From DASUPK01 sp035265665 (GTDB lineage Bacteria; Actinomycetota; Thermoleophilia; Solirubrobacterales; 70-9), in NCBI GenBank assembly GCA_035265665.1, contig DATFOK010000035.1, positions 1-64,000 of the forward strand: a stretch of 64,000 bases of DNA. Reading direction: 5' to 3'. The position numbers and the translations under genes are program-made. The notes beneath the pieces are model-generated. The model was not told where the DNA came from, did not search any database, and saw only the letters and a list, made by a program, of their open reading frames with translations. This document shows positions 40,504 to 48,326 of this stretch, one piece after another; the first letter of the stretch is position 1; every line of letters begins with the position of its first letter.

Positions 40504-43500
40504 GTGAGCAATCGCCGTCGCAACATCTTCGTCCTGGCATTCGTCGTCCTGCTGATCATCGGCTCGGGCATCGTCGTCGCGACCAAGAAGACCACCCTCG
40601 GGCTGGATCTGAAGGGCGGCACCGAGCTCATCTTCGAGGCGCGACCGACGCCGCAGAACCCGGACATCGACGGGGCGGACATGGACCGGGCCATCGAGAT
40701 CATCCGCGAGCGGACAGATGCCTTCGGGGTAGCGGAGCCTGAGATCTCGAGGATCGGCACCGACTCCATACGTGTCGGACTCCCAGACGTGAGCAACGCG
40801 GCGCGCGCGAGTGACGAGGTCGGGCGGACCGCTCAGCTGCAGCTCTACGACTGGGAGCCCAACGTCATCCCGAACCCGGCAAAGACGAACGTGCCCCGCA
40901 GCGAGTCGTCCTTCAGCCGCCTCTACGACGCCGTCACGCTCGCGTCCCAGCAGCAGCCGAACTGCTTCGAGGACAAGTGCACCCACGCCGGGCCTCAGTA
41001 CTACCTCTTCAACTCGCAGACCCACGCATGGATCGCGGGCCCGACCGATACGAAGAAGGACCTCTTCGCGCAGCTACCGGACCAGAAGCAGCCGCCGAAC
41101 ACCGAGATCCTCTCCGTGCCGCAGGGCACGGTCGTGGTGGAGAAGGAGGGCGTGGACGGGGCCCCGGCTCCTGACAACCCGAACGATCCGGGCGCCGAGT
41201 GGTTCGTGCTCCGCGACCGTCCGTCCCTCTCCGGCACCGACATCAAGGACCCGAAGGCGAGCTTCGACCAGTTCGATCAGCCCAACGTCACCTTCAACTT
41301 CACGGGCGGGGGCCAGGACGCGTTCGCGGAAACCACCAGGGCGATCTCCCAGCGCGGGCTGCAGAACGCCCCGCCCGGCGTAGCCGGCAACTCTCAGGCC
41401 GCCGACGCCTACTCGGGCCATTTCGCGATCGTCCTCGACCAGCAGATCAAGTCGCGCCCGATCGTCAACTTCGTCGACAACCCCGACGGGATCGACGGCT
41501 CCAATGGCGCCGAGATCAACGGGCTCAACCTCCAGGAGTCGCAGGACCTGGCGGAGATCCTCCAGATCGGTGCACTGCCTGTCGACCTGACTCAGATCTC
41601 CAGCTCCACCGTCTCCGCCACCCTCGGCCAGGAGGCGCTCGACCAGGGCCTGAAGGCGGGGATCGTCGGGCTGATCGTCGTCTGCCTCTTCCTGCTCGCC
41701 TACTACCGCTTCCTCGGCCTGGTCGCCGTGATCGGCCTGGCGATCTACGGCCTGATCTTCTTCGCGCTGATCAAGCTGATCCCGATCACGCTCACCCTGC
41801 CGGGGATCGCGGGATTGATCCTGACTATCGGGGTGGCGTCCGACGCCAACATCGTCATCTTCGAGCGGATCAAGGAGGAGGCGAGGGGCGGCAAATCGAT
41901 GCTCAGCGCGATCGCCGCCGGCTATCGCCGCGGCATCGCGACGATCATCGACGCGAACGTGATCACTCTGATCACGGCGTTCATCCTGTTCGCGCTCGCG
42001 ACGTCGAACGTGAAGGGCTTCGCCTTCACGCTGGGCGTAGGGACGATCGCCTCGCTGTTCACCGCGGTCGTCTTCACACAAGCTTTCCTGGGCCTGTTCG
42101 GGCGGGCGCGCTTCATGCGCTCGCCGACGGCGCTCGGAGCGAGGCCTGAGCAGCGGGTTCGCTGGCACTTCGACTTCAGCCGGGCGAGCAAGTACTTCTT
42201 CAGCGTCTCGGGCTGCATCCTGCTGGTCGGGGCACTCGCGTTCGCGACCAAGCAGCTCAACCTCGGGATCGACTTCGAGGGCGGCAGCCGGATCACCGCC
42301 GGGCTGCAGAAGCCCACGACCGTGGACGACGTCCGCTCGACCGTCGAGTCGGCGGGCATCGACGACGCCGAGATCACGAAGGCGTCCAACAGGCAGCTCG
42401 GGTCGAACGTTTTCGAGATCGACTCGAAGGCCAGCCCTGAGGAGGTGCAGAGCGTTCAGCCCGCGCTGCAGTCTGAGTACGGCATCGTGCCCAACGGGTT
42501 CAACGCGACGACCGTCGGGCCGAGCTTCGGTGAGCAGGTCGCGAGGGGCGCGATCTACGCGATTGTCTTCTCGCTGCTGGTGATCTGCGGCTACGTCGCG
42601 TTCCGGTTCGAGCCCAAGTACGCGGTGCCGGTGATCATCGCCGTCATCCACGACATCCTGATCACGGGAGGCGTCTATTCGCTGACGGGGAGGGAGGTGA
42701 CCGGCGGTACCGTCGCCGCGTTCCTGACCATCCTTGGTTACTCGCTCTACGACACGGTTATCGTCTTCGACCGAATCCGGGAGAACGTGCCGCGGCTGCC
42801 GCGGGCGACTTTCTCCCAGATCGTGAACCGCTCGATGAGCGAGGTCCTCACCCGGTCGCTGATCACGGGCCTCTCGAGCGTCTTCCTGGTGACGGTCCTG
42901 TACATCTTCGGCGGCGCGACCCTGAGGGACTTCGCCTTCGCGATGATGATCGGGCTGCTGTCCGGTACGTATTCCTCGATCTTCATCGCCTCGCCGGTGC
43001 TCACGCACTGGAAGGAGCGCGAACCGGCCTACCGCCGGCGGCGCGAGCGGATCGAGGAGCAGATGGGCCGCGTTCCGGCCTTCCCGGAGGAGAACGTCGT
43101 TCAGCGGGTCGAGGGCGGGCCCGAGGAGCCGGTCCGCGCCGAGACGCCGGTTCCCGCCGCGCCGGCTCCGAGCCGCTCGCAGGTGCCGGGAGTGGTGCCG
43201 GAGCCGCCCGGCCCGGTTGCACCGCCGCCGGCGCCCGAGCCCGCCGAGCCACCGGTCGCGGAGCCCCCCGAGCCACCCGCCGCGGAGCCGGAGCCGTCCG
43301 AGCCCGCGGAGCCGCCGGCGCCCGTCGGCGCGCCGCGCGACAGCGGCACCGACGGGGGTGACGGCCAGGCGAGGGGCGGCGATGGCGCCGGCGAGTCCGG
43401 GGGCGACGGGGCCGACAGACCGGAGCGCGATCGCCCGGAGCTCAGCGAGGCGAGCGCCGCTGCGCTGCGGCGGGTGCGCGAGCAGCAGTCGGGTGGTCGA

Positions 43501-43539
43501 CGTCAGAGGCGGCGCAAGAAGCACGGGAGGAATCGATGA
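40504..43539 (+). CDS. secDF: Fused protein translocase subunit SecDF
   Basis: 1011 residues with SecD and SecF in one chain. SecD: LGLDLKGGTELIFEA, the P1 head, then AGIVGLIVVCLFLLAYYRFL and GVASDANIVIFERIKEEARG in the membrane part. SecF: LGIDFEGGSRITAG, ARGAIYAIVFSLLVICGYVA and LTILGYSLYDTVIVFDRIRE. About twelve membrane helices. The complex uses the proton gradient to help late protein export. The last 160 residues are a Pro/Glu/Ala tail (EPPVAEPPEPPAAEPEPSEP) ending in a basic GGRRQRRRKKHGRNR, not part of the conserved core. GTG start. Confidence 0.95.
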   Translation: MSNRRRNIFVLAFVVLLIIGSGIVVATKKTTLGLDLKGGTELIFEARPTPQNPDIDGADMDRAIEIIRERTDAFGVAEPEISRIGTDSIRVGLPDVSNAARASDEVGRTAQLQLYDWEPNVIPNPAKTNVPRSESSFSRLYDAVTLASQQQPNCFEDKCTHAGPQYYLFNSQTHAWIAGPTDTKKDLFAQLPDQKQPPNTEILSVPQGTVVVEKEGVDGAPAPDNPNDPGAEWFVLRDRPSLSGTDIKDPKASFDQFDQPNVTFNFTGGGQDAFAETTRAISQRGLQNAPPGVAGNSQAADAYSGHFAIVLDQQIKSRPIVNFVDNPDGIDGSNGAEINGLNLQESQDLAEILQIGALPVDLTQISSSTVSATLGQEALDQGLKAGIVGLIVVCLFLLAYYRFLGLVAVIGLAIYGLIFFALIKLIPITLTLPGIAGLILTIGVASDANIVIFERIKEEARGGKSMLSAIAAGYRRGIATIIDANVITLITAFILFALATSNVKGFAFTLGVGTIASLFTAVVFTQAFLGLFGRARFMRSPTALGARPEQRVRWHFDFSRASKYFFSVSGCILLVGALAFATKQLNLGIDFEGGSRITAGLQKPTTVDDVRSTVESAGIDDAEITKASNRQLGSNVFEIDSKASPEEVQSVQPALQSEYGIVPNGFNATTVGPSFGEQVARGAIYAIVFSLLVICGYVAFRFEPKYAVPVIIAVIHDILITGGVYSLTGREVTGGTVAAFLTILGYSLYDTVIVFDRIRENVPRLPRATFSQIVNRSMSEVLTRSLITGLSSVFLVTVLYIFGGATLRDFAFAMMIGLLSGTYSSIFIASPVLTHWKEREPAYRRRRERIEEQMGRVPAFPEENVVQRVEGGPEEPVRAETPVPAAPAPSRSQVPGVVPEPPGPVAPPPAPEPAEPPVAEPPEPPAAEPEPSEPAEPPAPVGAPRDSGTDGGDGQARGGDGAGESGGDGADRPERDRPELSEASAAALRRVREQQSGGRRQRRRKKHGRNR

Positions 43540-43808
43540 GCGCGCTCGTCTGGTTCACGATGGGAGTCGCCATCTGGCACTTCACGGTCTTCGTCCCGGA
43601 CCGCTTCTGGGGCGGCATCGTCGGCGCCTTCATCGGAGCGGCGACCGGCGCGATGGTCAGCGGCGCGATCGCCCAGGTCGCACTCAGCCAGGGGATCGGC
43701 GAGACCGACCTCGCCACCGCCGTCTACGCGATCCCCGGCGCCCTCCTCGGCCTCGGGGTCGTCTACCTGATCGGCCTCCGCTCAGGCGTGGAGGCCGAAC
43801 ACATCTAG
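43536..43808 (+). CDS. Small membrane protein downstream of secDF
   Basis: 90 residues with Gly/Ala-rich membrane segments (FWGGIVGAFIGAATGAMVSG, VYAIPGALLGLGVVYLIGLR) and an N-terminal helix. Overlaps secDF (ATGA), so translation is coupled. Recalls small GlsB/YeaQ-type membrane proteins, but I cannot assign a family. A link to the translocon is only positional. Confidence 0.72.
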   Translation: MSALVWFTMGVAIWHFTVFVPDRFWGGIVGAFIGAATGAMVSGAIAQVALSQGIGETDLATAVYAIPGALLGLGVVYLIGLRSGVEAEHI

Positions 43809-43814
43809 GTCCCC

Positions 43815-43873
43815 GCCGGCACGAAATCCGGCGATTAAGGGGCGCCGGGACGAAAACCGGCAATGAAGGGGGC
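43815..43873. repeat. Two imperfect direct repeats of 29-30 bases
   Basis: 43815-43843 and 43844-43873 are tandem copies: both follow GCCGG-ACGAAA-CCGGC-AT-AAGGGG with six to seven differences. A partial third copy (CGAAATCGGCGGT) follows from 43873. They lie directly upstream of the broken AbiEi/DUF559 gene. Purpose unknown; a regulatory site or mobile remnant is possible. Confidence 0.6.
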
Positions 43874-43894
43874 GAAATCGGCGGTGTTGGCGCC

Positions 43895-43917
43895 TTTGTT
43901 CGGATATGCCGAACAAA
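43895..43917. promoter_or_regulatory. Perfect inverted repeat over the start codon of the AbiEi-like gene
   Basis: TTTGTTCGG (43895-43903) and CCGAACAAA (43909-43917) form a perfect 9-bp inverted repeat with a five-base centre that includes the ATG at 43906. A protein bound here would block transcription or the RNA form would hide the start. AbiEi-type proteins are known to self-repress through inverted repeats, so an operator is plausible. Confidence 0.5.
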
Positions 43918-44587
43918 AGCGCCAAGAGCTGCGATGTCGCGGTCGCGCGGGTCGCCGCACGGCAACACGGAGTGATCACATGCTCGCAGCTCATAGCCGT
44001 TGGCCTGCTCCCCAGCGGAATTTCGGATCGCGTACGCGCCGGCCGCCTCCACCGCATTCATCGCGCCGTGTATGCCGTTGGCCATGCCCGACTCAGCGAT
44101 GAGGGTCGACGGATGGCCGCTGTCCTAGCCTGTGGCGAAGGGGCCGTTCTCAGCCACCGGAGCGCGGGCGAGCTTTGGCGGATCCTGCGCCCCCGGTCCC
44201 GCCGGCAGGAGAGCGGCGGGTCCCGCAAGCGATCGCCCATCGACGTCACCGTGCCTAGCAGGGGAGGCCGGAAGAGGCATCGGGGCATCTCCCTTCATCG
44301 TTCCTCGACGCTTACCCCGGCGGACTGCATCCGCCGCGACGGCATTCCGGTGACGCGTCCGTCTCGAACCCTCGCGGACTTGCGACTTCCTCTGGCGGGA
44401 TCGGCGACTGATCGTTGAGGTCGACGGCTGGGAGTCGCACGGCACCCGGTCGGCGTTCTAAGAGGACAGGGCCCGCGACTCTCGCCTGAAGATCCTCGGT
44501 TTCGATGTGCTCCGCTTCACCTGGCGACAGATTGAAGACGATGGCGCAACGGTGGCGAGAACCGTTCGGGCCGTACTCGATCGCTAG
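43906..44587 (+). pseudogene. AbiEi-like winged helix / DUF559 protein, broken
   Basis: The N-terminal AbiEi-type region is intact (VARVAARQHGVITCSQLIAV, RVRAGRLHRIHRAVYAVGHA, ACGEGAVLSHRSAGELW) up to VTRPSRTLADLRL. Then the middle of the protein is missing, the frame stops at 44418, and the endonuclease-like DUF559 end appears in the next frame (RRLIVEVDGWESHGTRSAF) with an internal TAA at 44459 where relatives have a glutamate, followed by ILGFDVLRFTWRQIEDD and TAG 44587. At least three defects: deletion, frame change and nonsense codon. Intact relatives are common in actinobacteria and have no proven function. Confidence 0.8.
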
Positions 44588-44626
44588 GCCAACCAACCGG
44601 CTACCCGCACCGCGTATGTTGCGGCG

Positions 44627-45589
44627 GTGCGCGAGAGGCTCAGACGGGTCCTGGACGCCGTGGAGCGCGTTCCTCTGAGTGTCCGCCTCGCCGTCGGAGC
44701 CCTGGCCGCCGCAGCCGCCATCGCGGGCACCATCGCCCACGAGCGGAACGACAACGGGAGCGATGGGAGCATCGCCGGCGCCGAGACGCCGTCCGCCTAC
44801 CGCGGCGGACACAGCTGGATGCCATCGCGTGCCAAGCCCAACTCGGTCGTCTGGGCGGTCGGAGACGCGGCGGACGGAGGGACCGCAGCCAGCAAGGTCG
44901 CTTCGATGATCCGCTCGAACCGGATCGACCTCCTGTTGTATCTCGGAGACGTCTACGACTCGGGGACCGCCCTTGAGTACGACCGAAACTACCGCCCCAT
45001 CTACGGCGGCCTCGCTTGGATCACCGCGCCGACTATTGGTAACCACGAGTGGCCCAACGTCGCCACCGGGTATGTGCCCTACTGGACAGCAGCCCGTGGC
45101 ACGCCACCGCCACTCTGGTATGCCTTCGCCGCCTCGGGCTGGCAGCTGATCAGCCTCAATTCGAATCTCCCGACCTCCGGCGATCAGGAGGGCTGGCTGC
45201 ATTCGCTGATCGAGGCAACGCCGAACTACGGGAACTGCCGAATCGCCTTCATGCACCATCCGCGCTACAGCGCCGGTCCGCACGGCGACCTCACCGCCCT
45301 CCAGGGCATCTTCGATGAGCTCAGCGGCCACGCCACGATCTCGCTTTCCGGGCATGACCACGACATGCAGCGAGTCCTACCTATCGAGGGGATCACGCAG
45401 TACGTCGACGGGGCCGGAGGCGATGAGCTCTACCCCATCAATCGCGACGACGCTCGCCTCGCCTTCTTCGACGACACCCACCACGGGGCGCTCCGGATCG
45501 CGCTGCAGCCCGGAAGCGCTGTCCTCACCTTCGTCGATCAGGGCGGCACCACCCTCGACCGCAGCACGGTGAACTGCCAGGAGGCCTAG
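44627..45589 (+). CDS. Membrane-anchored calcineurin-like metallophosphoesterase
   Basis: 320 residues. An N-terminal membrane helix (RLAVGALAAAAAIAGTIA) precedes the metallophosphatase domain: VWAVGDAAD, LLYLGDVYDSGTALEYDRNY, ITAPTIGNHEWPNV, IAFMHHPRYSAGPHG and LSGHDHDMQRVLPI, giving all metal ligands of a binuclear site. Similar to purple-acid-phosphatase-like secreted enzymes. Likely faces outside and releases phosphate from organic esters; substrate unknown. Confidence 0.9.
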   Translation: MRERLRRVLDAVERVPLSVRLAVGALAAAAAIAGTIAHERNDNGSDGSIAGAETPSAYRGGHSWMPSRAKPNSVVWAVGDAADGGTAASKVASMIRSNRIDLLLYLGDVYDSGTALEYDRNYRPIYGGLAWITAPTIGNHEWPNVATGYVPYWTAARGTPPPLWYAFAASGWQLISLNSNLPTSGDQEGWLHSLIEATPNYGNCRIAFMHHPRYSAGPHGDLTALQGIFDELSGHATISLSGHDHDMQRVLPIEGITQYVDGAGGDELYPINRDDARLAFFDDTHHGALRIALQPGSAVLTFVDQGGTTLDRSTVNCQEA

Positions 45590-45633
45590 GCCCGTCCAGC
45601 GGTTCCGTCTGGGACCGAACCTAGCTTGGCGGA

Positions 45634-48279
45634 ATGGCCTCGACAGAACCGGCTCGCGCCTTCCAGGCTGACCCCTATGAGTACGGGGAGGTCCGCCGGC
45701 TGGCCACCGAGCTGTCGCTGGCGGAGCCCGTCGCCATCACCCTGGTCCGCCGCGGCTACCGGACCGTCGACGCCGCCCGCCGTTTCCTCGAAGCCCGCGA
45801 ATCTCACGACCCGACCGAGTTCACCGGCATGGAGGAGGTCTGTGGCCGCATCCTCTCGGTCGTCCGCCGCCGGGGCCGGATCACCGTCCACGGCGACTAC
45901 GACGTCGACGGGGTCTCCTCTACCGCGATCCTCGTCTCCACACTGCGCTCGCTCGGCGCGGAGTGCGAGTGGCTGATCCCGGACCGGCTCGCCGACGGCT
46001 ACGGCCTGACTATGGCGAGCGTCGAGAAGCTCCGCCGCCGCGGCACGGAGCTCGTCATCACCGTCGACTGCGGCATCGGTTCGGTCGACGAGGTGGCGGC
46101 CGCCCGTAGCGCCGGCATCGACGTCGTGGTCACCGACCACCACCTTCCCGGCGAGCGCCTTCCGGACTGCCCGATCATCCACCCGATCGTCTCCGAGTAC
46201 CCGTTCGAGGGTCTCTGTGCCGCGGGCGTGGCCCACAAGCTCGCCATCGCCCTCTCCGACGCCGCCGGCCACGGGGCGGTGGAGACCGTCGGTGGGCGGC
46301 GCCACCCCTGCGACGGCGATCTCGACCTCGTAGCCCTCGCCACCGTCGCGGACATGGTCCCGCTGGTGGGGGAGAACCGCCGCCTCGTCCGCGAGGGGCT
46401 CCGCCTGCTCCGCGACGGACCCAGGATCGGGCTGCGAGCGCTGATGGCCGTCGCGTCCGTCGACCCGGAGTCGGTCGACGAGGGATCCCTCGGCTTCCGC
46501 CTCGCCCCTCGGATCAACGCAGCGGGCCGCCTCTATCGAGCCGACGCCGGAGTCGAGTTGATGCTCACCGAAGATGCCGACCGAGCCGCGCAGATCGCGG
46601 AGGAGCTCGACCGGGCCAACGGCGAGCGGCGCTGGACGGAGCAGAAGGTGGTCGAGGGGGCCGAGCGAGCTCGCAGGGAGCTTCCGCCCTCACTCGCCGA
46701 CGCCCCCGCGCTGGTCCTGGCCGGCGAGGGCTGGCACCCGGGAGTCGTCGGCATCGCGGCCTCCCGGATGGTCGAGCGGTACTACCGACCCACCATCCTG
46801 CTCACGGTCGACGGCGGACGGGCCAAGGGCTCCGCCCGCAGCATCCCCGGCTTCGACCTGGTCGCCGCGCTGGGTGCCTGCGACCGCCATCTGGTCCGCT
46901 ACGGGGGTCACCGGGCCGCGGCGGGGCTCGAGCTCGAGGCGGAGCGCCTCGAAGCCTTCCGCGAGTCCTTCATCGCCTATGCCGGCTCCGAGATCGATCC
47001 CGCGGAACTGATCCGGATGGAGCGCCTCGACGCGCTGGTCGGCGTCGGGCGCGACGGCATCGGGATGGACCTCGCCCGCCAGCTCGAGAGCCTCGGCCCC
47101 TTCGGGATGGGCAACCCGGGTCCGCGGCTGCTGGTCCCTTCCGGCCGATTGCGCGAGGTCCGCCCGCTCGGCGAGGAGGGCAAGCACTCCCGCTTTCAGC
47201 TCCAGAGCGGCGCGGGGCGCGCACTCGGCGTCGCCTTCGGCATGAACGGCGAGATCTCCCGGCGAGAGGACCAGGCCCTCGATCTCTCGATCGAGCTGGA
47301 GGTGGACCGCTGGAACGGGGCGGAGCAGCCGCGGGTGGTCGTGCGCGAGCTCTATCCGCTCGCGAGCTCGGCCGCGCGGGACCCGAAGTCCGAACCCTGC
47401 GGCGAGCATTGCCCGGGCCCCGACTCCGAGTGGTGGGCGCGCCTCGAGCGCGAGTCAGACCGCGTCGCCGAGGGCAGGCCGGGGGCCCTGCTCGACGTCC
47501 GGCCCGCCGAGTCCGGTCGGCGCGAGGCAATCGACCGGCGCGGCGGGGCGACCGTCGCCTCGGTCGCCGAGCTGATCTCGAGTGGCGAGCCGGTGCTCAC
47601 GATCTGCGCCGACGCAGGGCGCCGGGCCGGGCTGGCCTTCGAGGCTGCGGATCCGCGGCGGTTCGGTGCGTCCCGGCCGAGGATCGCCTGCTGCCGTTGC
47701 GGCTCAAAGGAGCTTGATGCCGCCCTCGGGGGAGCATCCGCCGGTCTCGTGCTCGCGGACTGGACGTCGGTCGCACTTCGCCCGGGAGCGCTCCCTGCCT
47801 TCCGCCACGTGGTCCTGGTCGATCCCCCGCCCAGCCAGCCCCTCGAGGACCTGGCCTGGGCGACGGGCGAGGCGGCCACCAGCGGAGCCGGCGCCCGCTC
47901 CTACATCCATCTCGCCTGGGGCCCGGCGGAGGCCGACCTCGCGGAGCGCCTCCTCGACTGGGAATGGAACCTGCGCGCGGCGATCCGCGAGATCTGGCGC
48001 GGGTTGGCCGCGGCCGGGGGAGTGGCCTCCGACGCTGAGCTCCGGTCCTTGCTGCAAGGCGAATCCGCCTACCCACGGACCCCCGAGCTCGCCGCCCGCT
48101 GCGTGCGTGTGCTCAGCGAGCTCGGGCTCTGCGAGTGGCGGACCAATGGCGGTGCTCAGGTGTTGCGGGTCTTATCCTCGGAGAGGACCGAACTGGGGCG
48201 ATCACGCGTCTACGGAGCGTGCGTCGCCAGGCACCAGGAGGCCATCGGATTCCTCCGAAGCAGAGCACAACCGAAGTAG
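45634..48279 (+). CDS. recJ: Single-stranded-DNA exonuclease RecJ
   Basis: 881 residues. DHH phosphoesterase core with ITVHGDYDVDGVSSTAIL, LVITVDCGIGSVDEV and VVTDHHLPGE; DHHA1 domain with GVVGIAASRMVERYYRPTIL and KGSARSIPGFDLVAALGACD, YGGHRAAAGLELEAERLEAF; then an OB fold. RecJ degrades single-stranded DNA 5' to 3'. The C-terminal 300 residues beyond the bacterial core include a cysteine cluster (ACCRCGSKEL, near residue 680) and a helicase-like-looking strand VVLVDPPPSQPLEDL; similar extensions occur in long Gram-positive RecJ proteins. Confidence 0.93.
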   Translation: MASTEPARAFQADPYEYGEVRRLATELSLAEPVAITLVRRGYRTVDAARRFLEARESHDPTEFTGMEEVCGRILSVVRRRGRITVHGDYDVDGVSSTAILVSTLRSLGAECEWLIPDRLADGYGLTMASVEKLRRRGTELVITVDCGIGSVDEVAAARSAGIDVVVTDHHLPGERLPDCPIIHPIVSEYPFEGLCAAGVAHKLAIALSDAAGHGAVETVGGRRHPCDGDLDLVALATVADMVPLVGENRRLVREGLRLLRDGPRIGLRALMAVASVDPESVDEGSLGFRLAPRINAAGRLYRADAGVELMLTEDADRAAQIAEELDRANGERRWTEQKVVEGAERARRELPPSLADAPALVLAGEGWHPGVVGIAASRMVERYYRPTILLTVDGGRAKGSARSIPGFDLVAALGACDRHLVRYGGHRAAAGLELEAERLEAFRESFIAYAGSEIDPAELIRMERLDALVGVGRDGIGMDLARQLESLGPFGMGNPGPRLLVPSGRLREVRPLGEEGKHSRFQLQSGAGRALGVAFGMNGEISRREDQALDLSIELEVDRWNGAEQPRVVVRELYPLASSAARDPKSEPCGEHCPGPDSEWWARLERESDRVAEGRPGALLDVRPAESGRREAIDRRGGATVASVAELISSGEPVLTICADAGRRAGLAFEAADPRRFGASRPRIACCRCGSKELDAALGGASAGLVLADWTSVALRPGALPAFRHVVLVDPPPSQPLEDLAWATGEAATSGAGARSYIHLAWGPAEADLAERLLDWEWNLRAAIREIWRGLAAAGGVASDAELRSLLQGESAYPRTPELAARCVRVLSELGLCEWRTNGGAQVLRVLSSERTELGRSRVYGACVARHQEAIGFLRSRAQPK

Positions 48280-48326
48280 CGGACACCACGAAGGCCGAGG
48301 CCCTCCCCGACGGCCTCGCGCAGCGC

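Noticed and set aside
41074..43524. An 816-codon minus-strand frame antisense to secDF
   Set aside because: Arg/Glu/Asp/Leu-rich shadow of SecDF, no recognisable domain.
43815..43873. A CRISPR array
   Set aside because: Only two adjacent copies plus a partial one, with no spacers between them and no cas genes nearby.
43906..44587. An active abortive-infection toxin-antitoxin or nuclease defence gene
   Set aside because: The middle is deleted, the frame is shifted and a TAA interrupts the DUF559 part; there is no partner toxin gene.
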